A DNA stretch of 64,000 bases from Pseudomonas wenzhouensis (GTDB lineage: Bacteria; Pseudomonadota; Gammaproteobacteria; Pseudomonadales; Pseudomonadaceae). Position 1 is the first letter of the stretch. Each line of letters starts with the position of its first letter. This document shows positions 9,777 through 16,241 of the stretch, piece after piece. The position numbers and the translations under genes were made by a program. The stretch lies in NCBI RefSeq assembly GCF_021029445.1, contig NZ_CP072610.1, positions 3,472,001-3,536,000 of the forward strand, written 5' to 3'. The notes beneath the pieces were generated by a model. That model searched no databases and had not been told where the DNA came from. It was given only the letters and a program-made list of their open reading frames with translations.

Positions 9777-10136
9777 TCAGGTCACGAAACGCGGCGTCAG
9801 TATCTGGTGCGGACGGTTGCGCCACAGGTCGATGCCGTCGAGCAGCCAGTTCAACTCATCGACCGTCAGCTCGATGGCCTCGTCGCCGGCATCGGGCTTG
9901 GTCTTGAAGCGTTCGGCTTCCAAACGCTTGAGCCACAGGCAGAAGCCATTGCGCTCCCAGTAGAGGATCTTGACCTGACTGCGGGTGCGGTTGAGGAACA
10001 CGAACAGCACGGGGTTGAACACTTCCACCTTGATGTCCAGCTCGACCAGAGCGGCCAGGCCGTTGATGGATTTGCGGAAATCGACGGGCTTTGGGTAGAG
10101 ATAGACCTTCTGCACCTTGGCGTCGGGACGCATCAT
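9777..10136 (-). CDS. tnpB: IS66-family accessory protein TnpB
   Basis: The 119-residue product shows the conserved IS66 Orf2 sequence: VYLYPKPVDFRKSINGLAALV near the N-terminus, VFLNRTRSQVKILYWERNGFCLW in the middle and RFKTKPDAGDEAIELTVDELNWLLDGID near the end. In this family it acts with TnpC in transposition; its exact biochemical role is not well defined. It lies 19 bases upstream of tnpC on the same strand. A tnpA gene is absent, and the 60 bases between its start and the right inverted repeat leave no room for one. Confidence 0.95.
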   Translation of the reverse strand: MMRPDAKVQKVYLYPKPVDFRKSINGLAALVELDIKVEVFNPVLFVFLNRTRSQVKILYWERNGFCLWLKRLEAERFKTKPDAGDEAIELTVDELNWLLDGIDLWRNRPHQILTPRFVT

Positions 10137-10196
10137 GACGGAGCTCCACGGGAAAAAATGGGGAGCCCAGCATCCGGGAACGGACAGGTCAGTTGA

Positions 10197-10220
10197 AGGT
10201 GGGGTTTATGGAGCGGTTAC
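10197..10220. repeat. IS66 right terminal inverted repeat
   Basis: Perfect 24-bp complement of 8129-8152, ending in GTTAC at the junction with the duplicated GTTCTGCT. Confidence 0.95.
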
Positions 10221-10228
10221 GTTCTGCT
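10221..10228. repeat. 8-bp target site duplication, right copy (IS66)
   Basis: GTTCTGCT, identical to 8121-8128, immediately follows the right inverted repeat. Confidence 0.95.
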
Positions 10229-10385
10229 CGATGGCCGCGTAGATCAGGTACAGCACCATCGTCAGGAAGGCGACATAACGAATCTGCGCAATCTTGGCCT
10301 GCCGATACCACTGCTCGAATGCCTGCCGGGTAGCCTCGGGCAAGCCGTGCAAGGGATCCAGCGCTCGCCCCCAGGTCGTGATCAC
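10221..10385 (-). pseudogene. diguanylate cyclase, 5' part cut off by IS66
   Basis: On the minus strand GTG at 10385, with GAAAGG just upstream and an in-frame TGA further up, opens a frame reading MITTWGRALDPLHGLPEATR…QAKIAQIRYVAFLTMVLYLIYAAIEQN. It runs into the duplicated target site and continues in the same frame at 8120. This segment gives the ancestral protein a cytoplasmic N-terminus and its first membrane helix (YVAFLTMVLYLIYAAI). A different ORF annotated over this stretch in another frame is a shadow. Confidence 0.85.
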
Positions 10386-10587
10386 GGCCCTTTCGCTCCC
10401 CAGTCAAAAAGCCACTACTGACAGCATAGAACGACTTCCGGGCGCCACTTCACCGCGCCGGGACTTTTCGTGGGGTTCTGACAATGTTCTGCAAACATGC
10501 CATCCCTTGGCCTGGGGATGGTGTTTGCGCAGGGCGCGTGAGGGTTACAGAGATTGGCTGCACGGCGCTACTCCGCCGCACGCAAAC
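10386..10587. other. intergenic segment with a strong hairpin
   Basis: No gene is seen. A stem GCAAACATGCCATCCC pairs with GGGATGGTGTTTGC (10491-10528, one small bulge). It lies between the start of the broken diguanylate cyclase gene and the IS1111-type remnant. It may be a terminator-like or REP structure; no T-run follows. Confidence 0.4.
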
Positions 10588-10777
10588 CCTGCAGCGCAGC
10601 AGGGCCGATCACGACAATGATCCGCGTGATCGACTGAACACCTGGACACCGCTGCGCGAACTACAGAATGGCCAGGGCGGAAAAGCCCAGAATAGGCCAG
10701 GATACGCATGCAACCGCGCTGACGAGAGGATCAAAAAACTATTGCTCACTACTTGCGGGGAGAGTTCATATACATTT
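10588..10777 (+). mobile_element. right-end remnant of a second IS1111-type element (candidate guide-RNA region)
   Basis: About 190 bases match, in inverted orientation, the region between the transposase stop and the right end of the neighbouring IS110/IS1111 copy (11178-11372 read on the minus strand), at roughly four-fifths identity by eye. Long identical blocks include GCTGCGCGAACTACAGAATG, GGCCAGGGCGG, GCAACCGCGCTGACGA and CTCACTACTTG. A hairpin (GGCCAGGGC … GCCC … GGCC) is conserved with loop changes. It ends at CATATACATTTG against the box GTTAGAC. No transposase remains on this side, so it is a solo end. Confidence 0.6.
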
Positions 10778-11177
10778 GTTAGACATTACACCGCTAATTG
10801 GATGAACGGGAAAGCAGTTCTAAATTCTGCAAGGACAGCCTGACTCATATGTAACGAGCTTATAGCACGTTCTCTAGTTGGGCCGTCAAAAACCTCGCGA
10901 TTACGTAGGTATGTAATGCCAAGAATTGCTTCATCCTCCTGACTTGTAAAACTACGACAAGGGCTGAAGCCGATTACCTTGTAGATATGGAAGCGAGGAG
11001 CATCAAAGCTCAGCAATTCAACTATGTAATCAGGACATGCTTCAGTTGATTCCATGATTCGTGTAGCCCATTGCTGCAATTCATCTGTGCTGATTGAGTT
11101 ACTGAGATAGCAATTCACGACAAAAGCAATGGTTGATGAATTCTCTCGGGTGAGTCCGTTCATGATCTGGGTCTAAC
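10778..11177 (-). mobile_element. integron-type gene cassette (inferred) holding one ORF
   Basis: Read on the minus strand the segment starts with GTTAGAC (11177-11171), a GTTRRRY core box. An ATG follows eight bases later, and the segment ends with GTCTAAC (10784-10778), an RYYYAAC box one base after the stop codon. That spacing is what integron gene cassettes show. Both boxes abut IS1111-type right ends, a group known to target attC sites. The rest of attC is replaced by the insertion sequences, and no integrase gene is in the window, so this is an inference from boundaries and composition (AT-rich relative to neighbours). Confidence 0.5.
10786..11163 (-). CDS. hypothetical protein of a cassette-like segment
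   Basis: The 125-residue frame (MNGLTRENSSTIAFVVNCYL … AEFRTAFPFIQLAV) has AT-rich codon use, unlike its surroundings. It is soluble, with no signal or membrane helix, and is probably an alpha/beta protein with the phrase PDYIVELLSFDAPRFHIYKVIGFSP near residues 44-68. I do not recognise the family with confidence; the size and style resemble small immunity-type or cassette proteins. The ATG sits eight bases after a GTTAGAC box and the TAA just before a GTCTAAC box, which supports it being the single gene of an integron cassette. IS1111-type right ends in opposite orientation lie on both sides. Confidence 0.6.
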   Translation of the reverse strand: MNGLTRENSSTIAFVVNCYLSNSISTDELQQWATRIMESTEACPDYIVELLSFDAPRFHIYKVIGFSPCRSFTSQEDEAILGITYLRNREVFDGPTRERAISSLHMSQAVLAEFRTAFPFIQLAV

Positions 11178-11448
11178 GTTTGTATATGGACTCTCCCCAC
11201 AAGTAGTGAGTAAAGCTTTGCTTTTGCACCTGTCGTCAGCGCGGTTGCATTCGTATATCCGGCCTGTTCTGGGCGCTACCGCCCTGGCCATTCTGTAGTT
11301 CGCGCAGCGGGGGCCAAGCGTTCAATCGATCACGAGGATCATCATTGTTATCGGCCTTGTTCCGCTGCAGGACTCACCTGTACCGACAATGCTGCTGCTC
11401 ACCACAACCACAAGAAAACCATCACACCTTTACTGATTACCCCCGCCG
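11178..11448 (-). ncRNA. candidate IS1111 guide RNA (seekRNA/bridge RNA) region
   Basis: This noncoding stretch follows the transposase stop. Its last 195 bases are conserved with the inverted copy at 10588-10777, although neither copy codes for protein. Stems such as GGCCAGGGCGGTAGCGCCCAGAACAGGCC are kept, with differing loops. In IS1111-group elements this position encodes the RNA that pairs with target and donor. Exact ends and guide loops cannot be set by eye. Confidence 0.45.
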
Positions 11449-12489
11449 TCAGGCGGGCTTTCCGCTCTGCCAATTGCCATTGAACCGCCGCTCGTGGCAC
11501 CACACCGCCCAGCAGATCCGCACCAGTTTGTTGGCCAGCGCCACCGCCGCCGCCTTGTTGTGGCCGATACGGGCTGCTGTCTGCACAGCCCAGCGCTGCA
11601 GTTGGGTCAGTTTTTCCGGTGTGCGGGCCTGGCAGCGTTGTGCCGCCAGCAAGGCCGCGCGGGATCCATGGATAAACAAAGTGCGCACATAGACATTGCC
11701 CTGTCGGCTGATATGGCCGAGCTTGCGGCTATTGCCACTGCTGAACTCGCGCGGTGTCATACCCAGCCAGGCGCTGAGCTGGCGACCATTGGCAAAGCGC
11801 TCGGGCTTACCGACAGCGGCGGTCAGGGCACTGGCGGTCAGCAAGCCAATACCACTGACTTCATCCAGTTTGCGTACGATTTCATCGTCAGCGTGCCAGC
11901 GCTTAAGTTGCTGTTCGCATTCGGCCATGCATTGTTCGTACAGGTTGATCTCAGCCAGGACGATATGCAGCAGACGGCTCAAGGATGCGAGTTCAGGCTG
12001 CTCAACCAGCTCACTAGCTGCACGGATAAAGGCGGCGGTCGAGGTCGGGGCTTCGATGCCCGCTTCACGCAGCATGCCGCGCAGCAGGTTGATGCGCTGG
12101 GTGCGGCTCTTCTTCCAGGTTTCCCGCAGCCCATGCAATTGCTGGAGCTGTTGTTGCTCGTGGCTCTTCACCGGCACGGGATGAATATCGGTGCAGCGCG
12201 CCGCTTCGAGCATGGCATCGCAGTCATTGCGGTCGGTTTTGTTACGACGGCGATAGGGCCGCACGTAGCGCGGGTGCAGCAGCTTGACCTGATGGCCGAG
12301 CGATTGCGCCAAGCGCCCCCAGTAATGTGCCGTACCACAGGCTTCCATCACCCACTCGACCGGCTCGGCCTGCTCCTGTATATATCGCCGGAACGCCTCT
12401 CGGTTCAGCCGCTTGCGCTGCACCACCTGGCCGAATCGGACACTCTCGGCAACTTGGTAAACGGACTTGGCCAGATCAACAGCGATACT
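11449..12489 (-). pseudogene. IS110-family (IS1111 group) transposase, 5'-truncated
   Basis: The frame carries the RuvC-like DEDD domain: AVDLAKSVYQ (first Asp), WVMEACG (Glu) and NKTDRNDCDAML (two Asp). The C-terminal transposase_20 domain follows (LDEVSGIGLLTASALTAAVGKPERFANGRQLSAWLGMTPREFSS, then YVRTLFIHGSRAALL). The open frame extends back to 12489, where TGA interrupts it, and no ATG, GTG or TTG lies before the catalytic Asp. The first usable start, GTG at 12426, would delete the first catalytic Asp. The protein is therefore probably inactive unless expressed by an unusual route. At the truncated end it overlaps another ORF in a different frame. Confidence 0.8.
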
Positions 12490-12707
12490 TCACCATTTTC
12501 GCCTTTTCTGAAGAGTTTAACAATTTCGTCAGAGTGCTCTCTCATGGCCTTTTCGATGGCTTCAAAACTCACATGCGCCTCAGATGCAACGCCATTTATT
12601 GTTCTGAATTTATAGTTTGGATTTTCTAGGGCGCGTTTAATTTTCTCGTAGCTGCTCTCTGGCGCTTTGTTCGTTCTTTTTTTCTTATTGCTATTTATTT
12701 TATTCAT
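12405..12707 (-). CDS. small winged-helix-like protein, 3' end fused to IS1111 sequence
   Basis: The 100-residue ORF starts at ATG 12707 behind a strong GGAGGGAG site. The first 30 residues are Lys/Asn-rich (MNKINSNKKKRTNKAPESS). The middle (KFRTINGVASEAHVSFEAIEKAMREHSDEIVKLFRK) reads like the small winged helix found at the ends of various bacterial hypothetical proteins, usually RTxxGIAxExxVSxxxV. From about residue 80 the frame runs into the insertion sequence (LLIWPSPFTKLP…), so the natural C-terminus is probably lost. The native part is AT-rich and foreign-looking. Function is unknown; DNA binding is possible. Confidence 0.5.
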   Translation of the reverse strand: MNKINSNKKKRTNKAPESSYEKIKRALENPNYKFRTINGVASEAHVSFEAIEKAMREHSDEIVKLFRKGENGEVSLLIWPSPFTKLPRVSDSARWCSASG

Positions 12708-12750
12708 TCTCCCTCCTTGGCGTAGGGGCTAGAAAAGCACATAACAGTGA

Positions 12751-12810
12751 TTAGATGGAAGGCGGTACTAACACGATAGTAGAGCCTTCCATCTAACTCC
12801 GCACTATCGT
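12751..12810 (-). promoter_or_regulatory. interleaved inverted repeats (possible RNA pseudoknot) in the 5' leader
   Basis: Four blocks occur in the plus-strand order TTAGATGGAAGGC (12751-12763), ACGATAGT (12773-12780), GCCTTCCATCTAA (12784-12796) and ACTATCGT (12803-12810). Blocks 1 and 3 are perfect 13-bp complements and blocks 2 and 4 perfect 8-bp complements, so the two stems interleave. This lies 45-105 bases upstream of the ORF starting at 12707, on its transcript side. It could be an RNA pseudoknot or two alternative hairpins, or a protein-binding DNA site. Confidence 0.5.
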
Positions 12811-13118
12811 CACGCCAACCACAAAGAAAAACCATTTAAATCAATACGCTACCGCCACATCACTGTCCTGCCAACGTATTCGCTTGACTTCCTCTTTTTG
12901 CTCAACCATTACCACTATACAAAAACAGGCAAGGAGTCGGCCATGGCGACCTCCTGCCAATCTCGATTGCACGAGCAGCAGCGTCGGCTGGCTAGAGCAA
13001 CACGACACCCATCGAATCGCACCTGGGTTTCGCTGTGCTCTACCCAGGCTACGGGCAGGCACTTGGCTGGATTGTTGCGAGGGCCATTCCCGGATTGCAT
13101 CCGGGCTACGGGGTGCCG
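12811..13118. other. intergenic stretch with REP-type hairpins, no gene
   Basis: No convincing gene is seen between the foreign ORF and sbcD. The right part holds hairpins of the Pseudomonas REP kind: ACCTGGGTTTCGCTGTGCTC followed by TACCCAGGCTACG (13021-13053) and CCCGGATTGCATCCGGG (13090-13106). These repeats probably mark the chromosomal border of the insertion block. Confidence 0.55.
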
Positions 13119-14339
13119 TTAGGCGTTGGGCAGTGTTTCCAGCACTTGCCAATACAGCCCTTGCAAGCGCTGGGCATCCTCTTCCTGCAAGGCTTCCTGC
13201 TGCAGGCGGCGGACGAAGACGTCTTCCACGGATAGTTCGTCCAGCGTTTCCCGCGCTTCGCTGGTCAGGTTGGCCGATGCGTTGCCACGTTCGCGGCGGA
13301 TGCGTAGCACTTCGACGGGGTGACCTTCGCACAGGGCGTTGATGCGGCTTTGCAGGTCGCTCAGGTAGTCATCGGTGCTCACTTGCACTTCCAGCCATAC
13401 GGGCCGTTCGGGTGTGCCCTGCTTGGCGATTTCGGCGATGGCATCGGCCAGTTCCTTGAGCGAGCCGCGCAGGCTCGCCATTGGCTGAAATACCGGCACG
13501 GGCAGCGCTGTGATCGAGTGCAGCGCGGCCTCGCCGAACTGCAGCAGCAGCACTTCCTTCTGCTGGCGCGCTTCGTCGAAGGACAGGGCAATGGGCGAGC
13601 CGCAGTAGCGGACATGCTCCAGACCGCCAACCTTTTGTGGGCGGTGGATATGGCCGAGGGCGATGTAGTCGGCTGGCGGGAAGGCGCTGGTAGGGAAGGC
13701 TTCCAGGCTGCCGACGTAGATTTCCCGTACCGACTCGCTGGCACTGGCGCCGACGGTGGTCAGGTGGCCGGTGGCGATGATCGGCAGTGCCAGGCCCAGT
13801 GCCTCGCGCTTGCTCAGCGCCAGCTCGTGTAACGCGCGGTAGTGCTCGGCGATGGCCTGTTGCAGCGATTGCTGTTTGTCCTGTGCGCTTTGCCCGGCCT
13901 GGCTGGACATGACGTCACGCGGGCGGATAAAGGGGATGGCGCAGAGGATGGCGCCCGGCTGGCCAGCGCGATCCTTCAGCAGCAGCACCTGTTCGGCCAG
14001 ATCGACTCCCACACCCGGCACCACATGCGTGCCCAGTTGCGCCAGCAGGCTGCGACTCTCACCGAGCATGGCCGGTGAATCGTGGTTGCCGCCGAGCACC
14101 ACCAGGGCGCAACCGGCATCGCGCAGCGCCACCACCAGGCGGTAATACTGCTCGCGGGCATAGCTGGGTGGCGCGCCGGTGTCGAACACATCGCCGGCGA
14201 TCAGCAGCACGTCCACCTGATGCGCGCGCACCTGCTCCAGCAGCCAGGCGCAAAAAGCCTGGTGTTCGGCCTGGCGGGTCTTGCCCATGAAGTGCTGGCC
14301 AAGGTGCCAGTCGGATGTATGCAGGACGCGCAGGCTCAT
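13119..14339 (-). CDS. sbcD: exonuclease subunit SbcD (Mre11-like)
   Basis: The 406-residue product is a calcineurin-like phosphoesterase. Metal-binding motifs in order are SDWHLGQ (Asp10, His12), GDVFDTGAPP (Asp50), GGNHDSPAML (Asn85, His86, Asp87) and LGHIHRPQ near residue 230. With SbcC it makes the SbcCD hairpin and end-processing nuclease. Its ATG overlaps the stop of the upstream Lrp-type gene in an ATGA junction at 14336-14339, suggesting translational coupling. sbcC, normally the next gene, begins only at 6687 because 6.4 kb of accessory DNA lies between them. Confidence 0.96.
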   Translation of the reverse strand: MSLRVLHTSDWHLGQHFMGKTRQAEHQAFCAWLLEQVRAHQVDVLLIAGDVFDTGAPPSYAREQYYRLVVALRDAGCALVVLGGNHDSPAMLGESRSLLAQLGTHVVPGVGVDLAEQVLLLKDRAGQPGAILCAIPFIRPRDVMSSQAGQSAQDKQQSLQQAIAEHYRALHELALSKREALGLALPIIATGHLTTVGASASESVREIYVGSLEAFPTSAFPPADYIALGHIHRPQKVGGLEHVRYCGSPIALSFDEARQQKEVLLLQFGEAALHSITALPVPVFQPMASLRGSLKELADAIAEIAKQGTPERPVWLEVQVSTDDYLSDLQSRINALCEGHPVEVLRIRRERGNASANLTSEARETLDELSVEDVFVRRLQQEALQEEDAQRLQGLYWQVLETLPNA

Positions 14340-14755
14340 AGCGGCCAGTCCTGCACGACGATATGGGTCTTGACCCGCTGCATCTGCGGGAAGGCTTCGA
14401 TGGCCGCGCGCACTTCGCTCAGGCGCGCCATGCTCGGTGCTTCGACCTGCACCAGCATGTCGGTTTCGCCGCTGATGCCGCTGCAGTGGCGGATTTCCGG
14501 GTATTCGCGCATGCGCTCGACATAATCCTGGCAGCGCCCATTCTGGTAGAAGAGTTCGAGGAAGGCCTTGACCCCGCCCTCGCCTGGCACCGCCACCTGG
14601 GCGTGATAGCCGCGAATCACCCCGCTCGTTTCCAGCTGGCGAATGCGCTCGCTGACCGCCGAACGTGACAGGTTGACCTCACGGGCGATGTGGCTGACGG
14701 AGGTGCGCGCGTCGCTGCGCAGCAGGGCGAGGATCTGGCGATCGAACTTGTCCAC
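14336..14755 (-). CDS. Lrp/AsnC-family transcriptional regulator
   Basis: The 139-residue form starts at GTG 14755 (VDKFDRQILALLRSDARTSV), the usual beginning of the family; a longer frame back to 14827 adds an unlikely tail. Residues 1-60 form the helix-turn-helix (TSVSHIAREVNLSRSAVSERIRQLETSGVI). The rest is the RAM effector/oligomer domain, containing HCSGISGETDMLVQVEA. It faces an amino-acid exporter gene (14878) across 122 bases. Lrp-type proteins often control such neighbours in response to an amino acid, so control of that exporter is a reasonable inference. Its 3' end overlaps sbcD. Confidence 0.9.
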   Translation of the reverse strand: MDKFDRQILALLRSDARTSVSHIAREVNLSRSAVSERIRQLETSGVIRGYHAQVAVPGEGGVKAFLELFYQNGRCQDYVERMREYPEIRHCSGISGETDMLVQVEAPSMARLSEVRAAIEAFPQMQRVKTHIVVQDWPL

Positions 14756-14877
14756 GGGCTTCTCGGGGTGGCAATCAGGTTGACGGAGGAAACCGCCATT
14801 TCGTCGGCAAAAGGCGACAGCCTGCAAGCGGGCGGCGCTCTACCATGGCGGCTTCAATAAAGGCGTGAGCATACCCC

Positions 14878-16131
14878 ATGAGTCGATTGAACAAGGAGTT
14901 GGGCCTGCTGCAGGGTGTCGCCCTGCTCAGCACCTCACTGCTCGGCACGGGCATCTTCGTGGTGCCGGCGTTGGCCGCCACGGCCGCAGGCGCGGCGTCG
15001 CTATGGGCCTGGATGATCCTCATTGCTCTGGTGCTGCCGGTGGCCTTCACCTTCGCTCAATTAGGCAAGCGCTTCCCACATGCCGGCGGCGCGCCGCACC
15101 TGATCGGCCGCGCCTTCGGCCAGCGCATGGAAGGCGTCAGTGCCCTGCTGTTTCTCGCCGTGCTGCCGGTCGGGCTGCCGGCTGCGCTGCATATCGCCAG
15201 CGGCTTCTGGCTGGCGCTGTTCGACCTTGATCGCGTCGGCCTGTTGGCCATCGAACTGGCCACGCTGGCTGCCATTCTGCTGCTTGGCCAGCGCCCGCCA
15301 AAAGCTTCGGGCCTGCTGCAGGGGTTGATCGCCGTGGCCATCGTTGCCAGCGTTGCGCTGATCTGGTGGATGGGTGATCTGCCGCGCGCCAGCCAGCCGC
15401 TGCTGCCAGCCATGGACGGCCAATGGCATTTGCTGCCGACAGCGCTGGGGGTGATGTTCTGGTGCTTCGTCGGCATCGAGGCCTTCACTCACCTGGGCGA
15501 GGAGTTCAAACGCCCCGAGCGCGACTTCCCCCTGGCGCTGCTGCTCGGTGTGCTGCTGGCTGGCCTGGTGTACTGGGCCTGTTCGGTGGCGGTGCTGAGT
15601 TTTGCCACCTACGGTGACGTGCACAGCGATACCACCGCGCTGCCGCGCCTGTTCGAGCAACTGCTCGGCGACCAGGCACGCGCGCTGGTGGCGGTGCTGG
15701 GCTACCTGGCCTGCTTCGCTTCGATGAACGTATACATCCAGGGGTTCGCCCGGCTGATCTGGAGCCTGGCCGAAGAAGGTCGCCTGCCCGCCAGCCTGGC
15801 CGTGCGCAACTGCCAGGGCGTGCCGGGCAAGGCCTTGTTGCTGGTGGTGATCAGTTGCGCGCTGTGCGCCGTGCTGTCGGCCACGCTGAAGCTGTCGGTG
15901 GATGACCTGATTCGCTATGCCAATGGTAACTTCGTGCTGATCTACCTGTTCAGCATGGCAGCGGGCTGGGTGCTGTTGCGCGGTATCTGGCGTTTGCTGG
16001 CCGGGCTGAGCACGCTGCTCTGTGCGGCGGTGCTGGTGATGCTCGGCAGCGATGCGTTGTATGCCGTGGCACTGCTCGTCGCCCTGCTGCTGCTCGATCA
16101 TCTGCGCGCCCGGCACAAGGCGCTGGCGTAG
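14878..16131 (+). CDS. yjeH: amino-acid exporter of the APC superfamily, YjeH type
   Basis: The 417-residue integral membrane protein has about 12 hydrophobic segments and the APC opening GLLQGVALLSTSLLGTGIFVVPALAA. The body is close to E. coli YjeH, an L-methionine and branched-chain amino-acid exporter, sharing phrases such as VGLPAALHIASGFW, VMFWCFVGIEAF and GYLACFASMNVYIQ. It probably lowers cytoplasmic amino-acid levels in exchange for protons. The divergent Lrp-type gene is the obvious candidate regulator. The exact substrate here is inferred from similarity only. Confidence 0.85.
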   Translation: MSRLNKELGLLQGVALLSTSLLGTGIFVVPALAATAAGAASLWAWMILIALVLPVAFTFAQLGKRFPHAGGAPHLIGRAFGQRMEGVSALLFLAVLPVGLPAALHIASGFWLALFDLDRVGLLAIELATLAAILLLGQRPPKASGLLQGLIAVAIVASVALIWWMGDLPRASQPLLPAMDGQWHLLPTALGVMFWCFVGIEAFTHLGEEFKRPERDFPLALLLGVLLAGLVYWACSVAVLSFATYGDVHSDTTALPRLFEQLLGDQARALVAVLGYLACFASMNVYIQGFARLIWSLAEEGRLPASLAVRNCQGVPGKALLLVVISCALCAVLSATLKLSVDDLIRYANGNFVLIYLFSMAAGWVLLRGIWRLLAGLSTLLCAAVLVMLGSDALYAVALLVALLLLDHLRARHKALA

Positions 16132-16241
16132 CGATCCTCCGCGCATGCCTGATGGCGGATGAAAGAGCGTCATCCTCACCACGGATGACCTTGGGGAACA
16201 TGGGTTCTATCCTTAGGCTGAATTTGCCGAAAGGAAGCCTC

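Larger units (their letters stand above)
8129..10220 (-). mobile_element. complete IS66-family insertion sequence (2092 bp)
   Basis: The ends are perfect 24-bp inverted repeats that begin GTAACCGCTCCATAAACCCC (8129-8152 and the complement at 10197-10220). They start with the GTAA typical of IS66, and GTTCTGCT is duplicated on both sides. The element carries tnpB and tnpC on the minus strand and no tnpA: only about 60 bases separate tnpB from the right repeat. At 2.1 kb it is shorter than three-gene IS66 elements of roughly 2.5 kb. It sits inside a diguanylate cyclase gene. Confidence 0.95.
11178..12489 (-). mobile_element. IS110/IS1111-type element, truncated at its transposase end
   Basis: The element holds a transposase frame (11449-12489) followed by about 270 bases of noncoding right end that stops at CATATACAAACG next to GTTAGAC. 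IS1111-group elements carry their noncoding guide RNA (seekRNA/bridge RNA) between the transposase stop and the right end, so 11178-11448 is the place to expect it. The transposase frame begins abruptly at 12489 without a start codon, joined to an unrelated AT-rich ORF, so the left end has been lost. Family membership is from the transposase sequence; attC targeting is an inference from the adjacent box. Confidence 0.75.

Noticed and set aside
10588..11448. Group IIC intron at an attC site
   Set aside because: No domain V-like sequence and no reverse transcriptase; the adjacent gene is an IS110 transposase.
12751..12810. attC recombination site upstream of the ORF at 12707
   Set aside because: The boxes GTTAGAT and ATCTAAC are present, but in the order opposite to an attC and with a spacing that leaves no cassette, so I describe it only as interleaved inverted repeats.
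12841..13332. Minus-strand ORF of 163 residues overlapping sbcD
   Set aside because: Arg/Pro-rich frame across REP repeats and the end of sbcD; no start site and no family.
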